DNA from: JBJMLO01 sp045805265
GTDB taxonomy: Bacteria > Actinomycetota > UBA4738 > JACQTL01
Direction of reading: 5' to 3'
DNA: 64,000 nt
Assembly: GCA_045805265.1 (NCBI GenBank)
Contig: JBJMLO010000022.1
Span: 1 to 64,000 of the forward strand
The notes under the pieces are model-generated. The model did no database searches. It saw only the letters and a program-made list of their open reading frames with translations, and was not told where the DNA came from. This document shows positions 48,772 to 55,985 of the stretch, piece by piece. The first letter of the stretch is position 1; the number at the start of each line of letters is the position of its first letter. A program made the translations under genes and the position numbers.

Positions 48772-50411
48772 ATGGCCTCCAGCGTCTCCAGGACGACGTC
48801 GTCCGGGACGTCGGTGACGACCGTCGGGCGCCCGACGTCCTCCAGCAACACGAAGCGAAGCGCACCGCGGCGCTTCTTGTCCATCCGCATGACGGCGAGG
48901 ACGTCCTCAGGGGCGGGGAGCGGCCCGCCCGTGGCCAACCCGAGCGGCTTCAACAGCCTGACGTGGCGGTCGACCAGTCCCCGCGTGGCCACGTCCAGCC
49001 GCTCCGCCAGCCGCGCGGCGAAGACCATCCCGATGGCCACGGCCTCTCCGTGCGAACGGCCCTGGAACCCCGAGAGTCGCTCGAGAGCATGGCCGAGGGT
49101 GTGACCGTAGTTCAGGAACAGCCGCTCGTCCGCGTCGCGCTCGTCGCGGGACACGATCTCGGCCTTGATCTCGACGCACCCCCGCACGAGGTCCTGGAGC
49201 ACGTCCAGGCTGCCCTCGACCTCGACCTCGACCTCGACCTCGGCGTCGGGCCGGAGCACGCGGCCGGCCTCCCGCTCGAGCAGCTTGGGCAACCCCCGGT
49301 CGAAGACGAGCGCGTACTTCGCCACCTCGCCCAGGCCGGAACGGAACTCGCGCTCGGGAAGGGTCGTCAGGGCCATCACGTCCGCCACCACGAGGACCGG
49401 CTGATGGAACGCGCCGACCAGGTTCTTCCCGGCCGGAAGGTTCACCGCCGTCTTCCCGCCGATCGCGGCGTCCACCTGCGCCAGGAGCGTCGTCGGAACG
49501 AGCACCAGCCGCATCCCGCGCAGGTACGTCGCGGCGACGAATCCCGCGAGGTCGCCGGTGGAGCCGCCACCGAGGCCGACCACCAGGTCGTCGCGTTGCG
49601 CCTCGCGAACCGCGAGCTGCCCGTACAGCGCCTCCGCCACGTCGAGCGTCTTCGCCTGCTCGCCCTCGGGGACCGGCAGATGGACCGATCGCCATCCCGC
49701 CTCCTCGAGTGCACCCGCCACGATCGCCAGGAACTCCTCGGCCACCCGCTGGTCGGCGACGACGAACGCGGTCCCGCCGGGGGGCGGCTCGGGGACGAAC
49801 AGCCGGAGCCAGCCGAGCACTCCGGGGCCCACGAGCACGTCGTATCCAGGGCTGCCGGCCTCCACCCGAACGGAGACCGACGGGACCGATATCGCCACGA
49901 TCGAGTCCTCGAGCGTGGCCCCTCCTTCGAACGTGGACCCCGTGTCCGAACGGATCGTCACATCGGCGGCTTCCTCGTAGGCCTGCCCCCGGTCGCCGGC
50001 GAGACGTTCCCAGGCGCCGGGTTCGGCCAGCAGCGGCCTCGGCGCGGGGTCGGCCGCGAGTCGCCGCTCGGCCTCCACGGAATCGACGGCCAGGTGCAGG
50101 ACCAGGCCCGTTCGCCGCATCACCCGACGGTTCTCGCCGGACAGCACCGCTCCCCCGCCGGTCGCCACCACCGACTCGGGTCCCCCGGCGACGGTGGCCA
50201 GGGTGCGGGACTCCAGCGCCCGGAACTCCTCCTCCCCGTCCTGGGCGAAGATCTCCTCCACCGAACGCCCGGCGGCCCGCTCGATCTCCCGGTCGAGGTC
50301 CACGAACGCCAGGCCGAGCCGTTCCGCCAGCCCCTTCCCCGCCGTCGACTTGCCCGCGCCGGGCATGCCGACCAGCCACACGTGCCGCGCGCGGCCGAAG
50401 CCGCGGATCAC
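48768..50411 (-). CDS. aroKB: Shikimate kinase / 3-dehydroquinate synthase fusion
   Basis: 547 residues joining two pathway enzymes. Residues 1-~165: shikimate kinase with P-loop VGMPGAGKSTAGK, Asp34-type VDLDREIE, Arg in EEEFRALESRTL, and GGGAVL. Residues ~185-547: dehydroquinate synthase with VADQRVAEEFL, PEGEQAKTL, LGGGSTGDLAGFVAATYLRG, PTTLLAQVDAAIGGKTAVNL, LGEVAKYALVFD, and zinc ligands Glu/His/His in GEVAK, NYGHTLGHALE and SHGEAVAIGM. A hexanucleotide tandem repeat encodes VEVEVEVE near residue 395. GTG start overlaps the aroC stop (GTGA). aroK-aroB adjacency is common; the fusion is less so. Confidence 0.95.
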   Translation of the reverse strand: MIRGFGRARHVWLVGMPGAGKSTAGKGLAERLGLAFVDLDREIERAAGRSVEEIFAQDGEEEFRALESRTLATVAGGPESVVATGGGAVLSGENRRVMRRTGLVLHLAVDSVEAERRLAADPAPRPLLAEPGAWERLAGDRGQAYEEAADVTIRSDTGSTFEGGATLEDSIVAISVPSVSVRVEAGSPGYDVLVGPGVLGWLRLFVPEPPPGGTAFVVADQRVAEEFLAIVAGALEEAGWRSVHLPVPEGEQAKTLDVAEALYGQLAVREAQRDDLVVGLGGGSTGDLAGFVAATYLRGMRLVLVPTTLLAQVDAAIGGKTAVNLPAGKNLVGAFHQPVLVVADVMALTTLPEREFRSGLGEVAKYALVFDRGLPKLLEREAGRVLRPDAEVEVEVEVEGSLDVLQDLVRGCVEIKAEIVSRDERDADERLFLNYGHTLGHALERLSGFQGRSHGEAVAIGMVFAARLAERLDVATRGLVDRHVRLLKPLGLATGGPLPAPEDVLAVMRMDKKRRGALRFVLLEDVGRPTVVTDVPDDVVLETLEAM

Positions 50412-51586
50412 GGTGAACGCTCCAGCCCGGCCAGGAACCCGTCGAGGTTCCGCTTCGTCTCCGGCAGCGAATCGCCACCGAACTTCTCCAGCACGGCGTC
50501 GGCGACGACCAGGGCCACGGCCGCCTCACCGACGACGCCGCCCGCCGGGACGGCGCACACGTCCGTCCGCTGGCTGAACGGCTTCGCGACCTCCCCGGTG
50601 GCGGTGTCGACGCTGCGCAGGCCCGCAGGGACCGTCGAGAACGGCTTCATCGCCGCGCGGACCCGGATGAGCTCCCCGGTGCTCATGCCGCCCTCGATCC
50701 CGCCCGCGCGGTCCGACAGCCGTCGGGGCCTCCCCGGCACGTCGCCGGGTTCCAGCTCGTCGTGGGCCTTCGACCCCGGGCGGGCCGCGGAGGCGAACCC
50801 GTCGCCGACCTCGACCCCCTTCACCGACTGGATGCTCATCAGGGCCAGCGCCAGCCGGGCGTCGAGCTTCCGGTCGAGCTGCACGTGCGAGCCCAGCCCC
50901 GGGGGCGCGCCGTCCACGATCACCTCGAACACGCCGCCCAACGTGTCCCCGGCCTTCAGCGCCGCGTCCACGGCCCCGACCATCCGGTCACCGGCCGACG
51001 GGTCCGCGCACCGCACCGGGTCGCGGTCGATCGCGACCCGGTCGCCCGGCGAGGGTGGCCGGCGCGACGCCGGGACGGACACTCGGCCGATCTGTACGAC
51101 GTGTGACAGGACCTGCACGCCCAGCTCGGCAAGGAACGCCTTGCAGAAGTACCCGGCCGCCACGCGGGCGACGGTCTCCCGGGCGCTGGCCCGCTCGAGC
51201 ACGTTGCGCGCGTCGTCGAACCCGTACTTCTGCATCCCGGCCAGGTCGGCGTGCCCGGGGCGCGGCGCGGTCAGGCGCTCGGCCGGGTCCGGATCGCCCT
51301 CGACGCCCATGCGCTCGCGGTACTTCGACTCCCATTCCGCGTTCGCGATCTCGACCGCCACCGGGCTCCCCAGCGTCCGGCCGTGCCGGACCCCGGCCAA
51401 CACGTCCACGGGGTCGCGCTCGAGCTTCTGGCGCCCGCTCCGCCCGTACCCGTGCCGGCGCCGGGCCAGCTCGGCGTCGAGGTCGGCAAGGCGCACCGGA
51501 ACCCCCGCCGGCAGCCCCTCCAGGACCGCTACCAGGGCCTTCCCGTGAGACTCCCCCGCCGTCAGCAGCCGTAGCACGGCGGCCAT
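50408..51586 (-). CDS. aroC: Chorismate synthase
   Basis: FMN-dependent last step of the shikimate pathway. 392 residues. MAAVLRLLTAGESHGKALVA start, HGYGRSGRQKLERDPVDVLAG, GSPVAVEI, PRPGHADLAGMQKYGFDDAR, ERASARETVARVAAG, and FGGDSLPETKRNLDGF at the end are all characteristic. ATG 51586 fits the family N-terminus. First gene of aroC-aroKB-aroQ-pepQ; a vapBC module lies just upstream, between it and the pilus operon. Confidence 0.97.
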   Translation of the reverse strand: MAAVLRLLTAGESHGKALVAVLEGLPAGVPVRLADLDAELARRRHGYGRSGRQKLERDPVDVLAGVRHGRTLGSPVAVEIANAEWESKYRERMGVEGDPDPAERLTAPRPGHADLAGMQKYGFDDARNVLERASARETVARVAAGYFCKAFLAELGVQVLSHVVQIGRVSVPASRRPPSPGDRVAIDRDPVRCADPSAGDRMVGAVDAALKAGDTLGGVFEVIVDGAPPGLGSHVQLDRKLDARLALALMSIQSVKGVEVGDGFASAARPGSKAHDELEPGDVPGRPRRLSDRAGGIEGGMSTGELIRVRAAMKPFSTVPAGLRSVDTATGEVAKPFSQRTDVCAVPAGGVVGEAAVALVVADAVLEKFGGDSLPETKRNLDGFLAGLERSP

Positions 51587-51644
51587 GATATGGAGCCACT
51601 CGACGGGCGCCACCAGGGATGCCGCCCCGAGGCACGAATGAGAC

Positions 51645-52061
51645 TCACGACCCGGTCGCCCCCTCTCCGACGAGAGGACGAGCGATCTCGCCGGCGATCT
51701 CCACGATCGTCTGATCGTCGGTCACGAGTGGTTGACGCAACTGCCCGGCCAACGCCACATACGCAGCGTCGTACGCCGTGAGTCCGCGCGCCACCCATGA
51801 GGCGATCGATCCGAGGTCGGGCTCGGCGACCTCGAACAGGAGATCCTCGAGACCTGCCGCGAGCTGGAGGAGTGCCTCCTCGTCCCATCCCCACCGCCGC
51901 CCTGCCACGTTCAGCATCTCGAGGAAGAAGAGGCCGGGCACCGTCACGCTCACCTGCCCGGCCTCGTACTCGCGTCGAATCTCCCGGGCCTCTGCCGACC
52001 CGCGCTGTTGTGGGGCGAACCACTTCAGCACGACCGAGGCGTCGAGGACGACCTCGATCAA
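51645..52061 (-). CDS. vapC: PIN-domain toxin, VapC family (second module)
   Basis: 138 residues. PIN acidic residues in VVLDASVVLKWF, LFFLEMLNV, LTAYDAAYVALAG and LVTDDQTIVEIA. The predicted start is TTG at 52061, overlapping the antitoxin stop (TTGA); the frame upstream runs through the antitoxin and beyond with no better coupled start. Located 58 bp from aroC. Confidence 0.82.
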   Translation of the reverse strand: MIEVVLDASVVLKWFAPQQRGSAEAREIRREYEAGQVSVTVPGLFFLEMLNVAGRRWGWDEEALLQLAAGLEDLLFEVAEPDLGSIASWVARGLTAYDAAYVALAGQLRQPLVTDDQTIVEIAGEIARPLVGEGATGS

Positions 52062-52306
52062 CGAGCGTCCCGCTGCGCCCGGACCGCGGTGGTGGCGTCT
52101 TCCTCGGTCCGTCGGGCCTCGAACAGGCCCTCCAGCCTGGTGATCGCGAGACGAGCGCGCCGGTCGGATCCGGGCCCACGATCGGTCCCGAGGTCGCGAG
52201 CCGCAAGGCCGGCCAGATAGGCGCTCCGACTGAGGCCCGCGGCTCTGGCGGCCCGATCGATCCTGGCGAGCAGCTTGTCGTCGACGGAGACGAGGATCTT
52301 GCTCAC
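52058..52306 (-). CDS. vapB: Antitoxin, VapB-like
   Basis: 82 residues. N-terminal RHH-like segment SKILVSVDDKLLARIDRAAR, then AGLSRSAYLAGLAARDLG, and an Arg/Asp/Glu-rich C-terminus that would contact the toxin. GTG start; a perfect 16-bp palindrome overlaps its -10 box 7 nt upstream and is the probable autoregulatory operator. Confidence 0.8.
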   Translation of the reverse strand: MSKILVSVDDKLLARIDRAARAAGLSRSAYLAGLAARDLGTDRGPGSDRRARLAITRLEGLFEARRTEEDATTAVRAQRDAR

Positions 52307-52312
52307 CGACGA

Positions 52313-52329
52313 AGGATATCCGGATATCC
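52313..52329 (-). promoter_or_regulatory. Palindromic operator overlapping the -10 box of the second vapBC
   Basis: GGATATCCGGATATCC (52314-52329) is a perfect 16-bp palindrome made of two palindromic halves. Minus-strand TATCCT (52318-52313) is the likely -10, 6 nt before the GTG start. Confidence 0.65.
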
Positions 52330-52385
52330 GAGGACCGGCAAGAGGACTGCGCGAGCTGGAAAGCCCTTGTGCTCGGTGCGGAGAA

Positions 52386-52414
52386 GAGGGGCGGTCCGCG
52401 AAGGACCGCCCCTC
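52386..52414. terminator. Strong hairpin after the pilMNOP operon
   Basis: Perfect 12-bp inverted repeat GAGGGGCGGTCC / GGACCGCCCCTC with loop GCGAA, 43 bp beyond the last pil gene. No U-run, but the most stable simple hairpin in the window. Confidence 0.7.
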
Positions 52415-52457
52415 GCAACCGGCGACCGCTCCCCCCAGAGGCAGTGCGCCGGTGGCC

Positions 52458-53111
52458 CTACTTCTGCGGGTTCTCGCAGAGCGTGAACTGGTTCGAGCCG
52501 TTGAGGAAGCTCGCGCAGTTGCCGCTGATCGACATCAGCTTGTAGTTCACGGCGAACGTCTCGCCCTCGCTGACGACGTACCCCGTGGAGTCCACCTGCA
52601 CCTGGGCCCGCTCGGAGCCGTTGTGCCTAAAGATGGCGATGAGGGTCACCGTGTGCCCCCCGACGTGTGTGCTGGTCCCGCCGTTCCCGCCCGTGGGCGA
52701 CGCGGGTGGCGACACGAACGGCGTCGTCGGAGGCGTCGTGAACGGCGTCGTCGGGAACGTCGTCGGCGGGGTCGTGAAGAAGGGCGGCGTCGTGAACGGA
52801 ATCGTGCCCGTGCTCGTCGGGAACGACGTCGACGTGCTGCTGGGGGCCGTCCCCCCGCCGCTCGGGTTCACCAATGGCGAGAAGGGGTCCTTCCCGACCA
52901 GGAATCCGGACGGCGGGGGGGTGCGGGGCGTAACTGGTGCGGACGTCGTGGGCGCGGCGGTTGGTGGAGGGGTCGTGACCCCGACCGAGGGGCCGACGGC
53001 GATCGGCGTCTCGCCCTTCGGCTTGAGGAACAGGAAGTAGGCCAGCAGGGCCACGGCGATCACCGCTCCGAAGATGATCAGCGCGCGTCGATCGCGTTCG
53101 GAGAGTGCCAT
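52458..53111 (-). CDS. PilP-like pilus assembly protein
   Basis: 217 residues. Short cytoplasmic start, one membrane helix (ALIIFGAVIAVALLAYFLFL, 10-29), then a long Pro/Thr/Ser linker (~40-140), and a C-terminal ~65-residue beta domain (TVTLIAIFRHNGSERAQVQV, then VVSEGETFAVNYKLMSISGN, with two Cys that could form a disulfide). The layout matches PilP/GspC-type proteins. Function is inferred mainly from its place after pilM-pilN-pilO. No secretin gene follows, as expected for a cell without an outer membrane. Confidence 0.65.
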   Translation of the reverse strand: MALSERDRRALIIFGAVIAVALLAYFLFLKPKGETPIAVGPSVGVTTPPPTAAPTTSAPVTPRTPPPSGFLVGKDPFSPLVNPSGGGTAPSSTSTSFPTSTGTIPFTTPPFFTTPPTTFPTTPFTTPPTTPFVSPPASPTGGNGGTSTHVGGHTVTLIAIFRHNGSERAQVQVDSTGYVVSEGETFAVNYKLMSISGNCASFLNGSNQFTLCENPQK

Positions 53112-53115
53112 GGTC

Positions 53116-53754
53116 CTAGCCTCCGGTCGTAGGAGTCGTCGGGGATGTGGTGGGCGTGCCGGTCGGGACCGGAACCGCGCCAGGAGGGGGCGCTGCGCCC
53201 GGCACCGTCCCGGGCCCGGCGCTCAGGGCGGTCGTGTACGTCTCGCCACTCATCGTGAGTGTGAGTGTCCCGGGGATCGTCCCGCCGGGCGCGACCGAGA
53301 TGGTGGTGACCCGGACGGCGCGGGGCAGTGTCTCCATCTTGAACAGGTACTCCTCCACGGAGAAGAAGCTCCCGGTGACGTTGATCGAGAGCGTGATGGT
53401 GGAGATCCCGGGGATCGTCTGGGTGGGTGTGCCCGGCGAGACCGACATGAAGTCGACGGCCGAGGAGTCTGCGGCGGTCTGAAGCAGCCGGATCAAGCTC
53501 GGCAGGTCGGGAGTGGGCGGAATCTTCGTCTCCAGCCGATTCAGCTGCCGCTGCACGGCACCGGCCTGGGCCTGGGCTTCCTTGAGCTGCTGGAGCTGCA
53601 CCTCCAAGGTCTGCTGCTTGGCCTGGGCCTTGTCGAGCTCGTCTGACTTCTTGCCGACCGCGGAGATCCGCGGCAGCAGCAGGAAGACCAGAACGATGAG
53701 CGCCATGAGCACGGAGGCAACGGCGGCGATGATCGGACCGCGGCGGCTGTTCAC
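53116..53754 (-). CDS. pilO: Type IV pilus assembly protein PilO
   Basis: 212 residues. Membrane helix near the N-terminus (IIAAVASVLMALIVLVFLLL, 8-27), coiled coil (KSDELDKAQAKQQTLEVQLQ to QLNRLETKIP, ~36-80), and a ferredoxin-like PilO domain (LPSLIRLLQTAADSSAVDFM, then INVTGSFFSVEEYLFKMETL PR, ~85-180), then a Pro/Thr-rich tail. Forms the inner-membrane alignment complex with PilM and PilN. Overlaps pilN by 4 nt. Confidence 0.88.
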   Translation of the reverse strand: MNSRRGPIIAAVASVLMALIVLVFLLLPRISAVGKKSDELDKAQAKQQTLEVQLQQLKEAQAQAGAVQRQLNRLETKIPPTPDLPSLIRLLQTAADSSAVDFMSVSPGTPTQTIPGISTITLSINVTGSFFSVEEYLFKMETLPRAVRVTTISVAPGGTIPGTLTLTMSGETYTTALSAGPGTVPGAAPPPGAVPVPTGTPTTSPTTPTTGG

Positions 53755-54371
53755 GGGAGACCTCCCTGGTGGGCCGCGCGGGTGTCGAGGTCAACGGTGC
53801 TGCTGAAGGACCACACGGTCGTTCCGTTCACGTCGGCCTTTGCTGCGGACGAGAACCACGGGTTCACCCAGCCCGGGACCGTTTGCAGGTTGGTCAGCCA
53901 CAGGGCGATGGTCGCCGTGTCGAGCGAGCTCCCGGAGAACGAGATAGTTCCGACGAGCGACGTCGTACCTCCCGGGACCGTGCCCGGGACCGCGGCTGCC
54001 GGCGCGGTGGCCGTCCCCGTCAGCGTATCGAGCCACATCGTGTTCGGCTCGACTTGGGCCACCTTGTTGAGCACGCCGGACCACCGGACGGTGTTGGCGA
54101 GCGCGGACTGCAGCAATGCCTTGCGTGCTTCGAGCGCCGCCTGTTCCTGGGCGAAGTGCTGAAGCGCGGCGACCTGCGTCTCCAGACCCTGGTTGGTCGC
54201 GTTCTGGGCGGCGATCTTGTCGTTGAAGTTGCTCAAGCGGATTCCCTGCAGGAACCACATGACCAACAGGGCGCCGACTGCGACGACGCCCAGCGCGACG
54301 ACCACGCCGGTCTGCCGCCTAGTCGTCTGGCGCTGGCGGATCTCGCGGGGAAGGAGGTTGACCTGCGTCAC
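53751..54371 (-). CDS. pilN: Type IV pilus assembly protein PilN
   Basis: 206 residues. The cytoplasmic N-terminus has the PilM-binding peptide TQVNLLPREIRQRQ (2-15), a membrane helix at ~22-42, a coiled coil (DKIAAQNATNQGLETQVAAL) and a periplasm-side ferredoxin-like domain (LVGTISFSGSSLDTATIALW onward). The NLLP peptide is diagnostic. GTG start immediately follows the pilM stop (TGAGTG). Confidence 0.92.
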   Translation of the reverse strand: MTQVNLLPREIRQRQTTRRQTGVVVALGVVAVGALLVMWFLQGIRLSNFNDKIAAQNATNQGLETQVAALQHFAQEQAALEARKALLQSALANTVRWSGVLNKVAQVEPNTMWLDTLTGTATAPAAAVPGTVPGGTTSLVGTISFSGSSLDTATIALWLTNLQTVPGWVNPWFSSAAKADVNGTTVWSFSSTVDLDTRAAHQGGLP

Positions 54372-55424
54372 TCAGCGTCCTCCTGGCAGGGCCAGGCCGA
54401 TGGCCACAGCCAGCAGCGGCTCGGCCTCGACGAGGGCTTCCTGGGACAGGTCAAGCTCCGGGTGGACGTGGGCGAACACGCCACCCGGCTCTGCCGGTAC
54501 CCCCAGGCGCTGGGACAGCATGTCCAGGAACCCGGCGAGCTTGGAGCCGCCGCCGGTCACCCGCAGGCGGCCGATGTGGGAGCCGGGGCTCTGCGCGTTG
54601 TAGAACTCGAGCGAGGAGCGGATCTCGTCGACGAAGCTGACGACCCTGCCCTGCGCCACCCGCTGGGCGTCGGCGGGATTGGGTCCGCCCTCCACGGTCT
54701 CTCCGCGCTTCATGCGGTCGGCCTCTTCCTCGGGCATCCCGAGGGCCCGGGCCACCGCCACGGTGATGTCGTTGCCTCCGGAGGGCAGGATCCGGACGAA
54801 CCGCGGCACCGTACGCGCGTGCACACAGATGCTCGTCACGTCGTGCCCGACGTCGATCAGGGCCTCCTCGTTCTCCTCGGCCAGGACGCTGCCGTCGCCG
54901 CCGCCCCCGATGGAGCGAATCAGGGCGAACGGGATGAGGTCGAGTCCGACGGGATCCAGCTTCGCCGCGGTCGCGGTCTTGACCAGAGCCTCGATCATGC
55001 CCCGCTGCGCCGCCACGAGGAGCACCCTGGTCATGCGGCGACCTTCCTGCTCGAACTCCTCGAGGGGGTCGAAGTCGAGCACCGCCTCGTCCACCGGGAT
55101 CGGGATGAACTCCTGCACCTGGTAGGGCAGGGAATCGCGCAGCTCCTTCTCCGGAAGCCAGGGCAGGGCCACCTCGCGGACGACGACCCGCTGGTTGCCC
55201 ACTCCCATGTAGACCTGCCGCCCTTTGAAGCCGCCCCGGCGCCACAGGTCGCGGAGGGCCTCGGAGACGGCGTCGGGCTGGCGCACCTCCCCGTTCTCCA
55301 CCGCGCCGGGCTGCATCGGCACCTGGGCCGCGCGCACCAGCACGGGCGGGTTGGAGCTCACGTTGACTTCGACCGCCCTCGCGGCCGTCGAGCCCACATC
55401 GAGTCCGATTCGAGTCTTCGCCAC
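54372..55424 (-). CDS. pilM: Type IV pilus assembly protein PilM
   Basis: 350 residues, actin/FtsA-like ATPase on the cytoplasmic side that binds PilN. Phosphate-1 loop IGLDVGSTAARAVEV, QEFIPIPVDEAVLDFDPLEE, phosphate-2 EEALIDVGHDVTSICV, SFVDEIRSSLEFY and adenosine motif RLRVTGGGSKLAGFLDMLSQ. GTG start (55424). First gene of pilM-N-O-P-like; the BldC-like gene lies 85 bp upstream on the same strand and may be cotranscribed. Confidence 0.94.
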   Translation of the reverse strand: MAKTRIGLDVGSTAARAVEVNVSSNPPVLVRAAQVPMQPGAVENGEVRQPDAVSEALRDLWRRGGFKGRQVYMGVGNQRVVVREVALPWLPEKELRDSLPYQVQEFIPIPVDEAVLDFDPLEEFEQEGRRMTRVLLVAAQRGMIEALVKTATAAKLDPVGLDLIPFALIRSIGGGGDGSVLAEENEEALIDVGHDVTSICVHARTVPRFVRILPSGGNDITVAVARALGMPEEEADRMKRGETVEGGPNPADAQRVAQGRVVSFVDEIRSSLEFYNAQSPGSHIGRLRVTGGGSKLAGFLDMLSQRLGVPAEPGGVFAHVHPELDLSQEALVEAEPLLAVAIGLALPGGR

Positions 55425-55509
55425 GTCGTCTGCCTGTCCTTCGTTCGTTCTCCACCGGCAGCGGATCTCCGAGCCGGCGGAGATTCTGCAACGTCTTGGG
55501 TTCCGGCGG

Positions 55510-55716
55510 CTACTCGCCCTCCACCTGCACCGAGCGATCCGAGAGGTAGCGGTTCACGTCGGACTCCCGGATCCGGTAGTTCTTGCCGACCCTGATGGCC
55601 GCGAGCTGGCCACTCTTGATCAGCCGGTAGACCGTCATGTTCGAGACGCGCATCGTTCCCGCGACCTCGCCCACGGTCAACAGGCGGTCCCCCGCGAACG
55701 ATCGCCGCTTGCCCAT
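55510..55716 (-). CDS. BldC-like small DNA-binding protein (MerR/excisionase-type HTH)
   Basis: 68 residues. A single winged-helix HTH: LLTVGEVAGTMRVSNMTVYR then LIKSGQLAAIRVGKNYRIRESDVNRYL, as in BldC and phage excisionases. Small stand-alone proteins of this type regulate development in Streptomyces by binding direct repeats head-to-tail. ATG 55716 is chosen because the upstream extension lacks domain similarity. The 5' UTR has a row of 9-nt CCACAACTG-like repeats, possibly autoregulatory. Position upstream of pilM suggests control of pilus genes. Confidence 0.8.
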   Translation of the reverse strand: MGKRRSFAGDRLLTVGEVAGTMRVSNMTVYRLIKSGQLAAIRVGKNYRIRESDVNRYLSDRSVQVEGE

Positions 55717-55724
55717 CACAATCT

Positions 55725-55764
55725 CCACAACTGCCACACTTGCAACAGGGGCCTCAACTGCAAC
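55725..55764. repeat. Row of 9-nt direct repeats upstream of the BldC-like gene
   Basis: On the plus strand CCACAACTG (55725), CCACACTTG (55734), a diverged unit, and CCTCAACTG (55752) recur in 9-nt register. Placed in the 5' UTR of the BldC-like gene and a candidate cooperative protein-binding array. Confidence 0.45.
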
Positions 55765-55820
55765 ATCTCGAACTCCTGCCTCCTTCCCCTCTTCTGCCTC
55801 ATGTCGTTCGGGGGAACCGG

Positions 55821-55849
55821 ACCGTAACTTCCGTAACACTCGTTGTCAA
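55821..55849 (-). promoter_or_regulatory. Promoter of the BldC-like gene / pil operon
   Basis: Minus-strand consensus TTGACA (55849-55844), 17-bp spacer, TACGGT (55826-55821). About 100-nt 5' UTR to ATG 55716. The surrounding 55.8-55.9 kb DNA is distinctly AT-richer than the rest of the window and also has a 12-bp palindrome TACATCGATGTA near 55889. Confidence 0.65.
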
Positions 55850-55970
55850 ACATCTCGTCAGACAACTATCGGCACTTTAGGCTAAACTACATCGATGTAA
55901 TTCGCAGAAGGAGTCAGTTAGCAACACCAGCATCACGGGGAATCAGCTCCAGAGTCCCAACTTCCCCGTG

Positions 55971-55976
55971 TAGGGT
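55971..55976 (+). promoter_or_regulatory. -10 hexamer, leaderless promoter of the ABC transporter operon
   Basis: TAGGGT with 9 nt to the ATG at 55986 and no Shine-Dalgarno sequence. Confidence 0.45.
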
Positions 55977-55985
55977 CGGGCGGCC

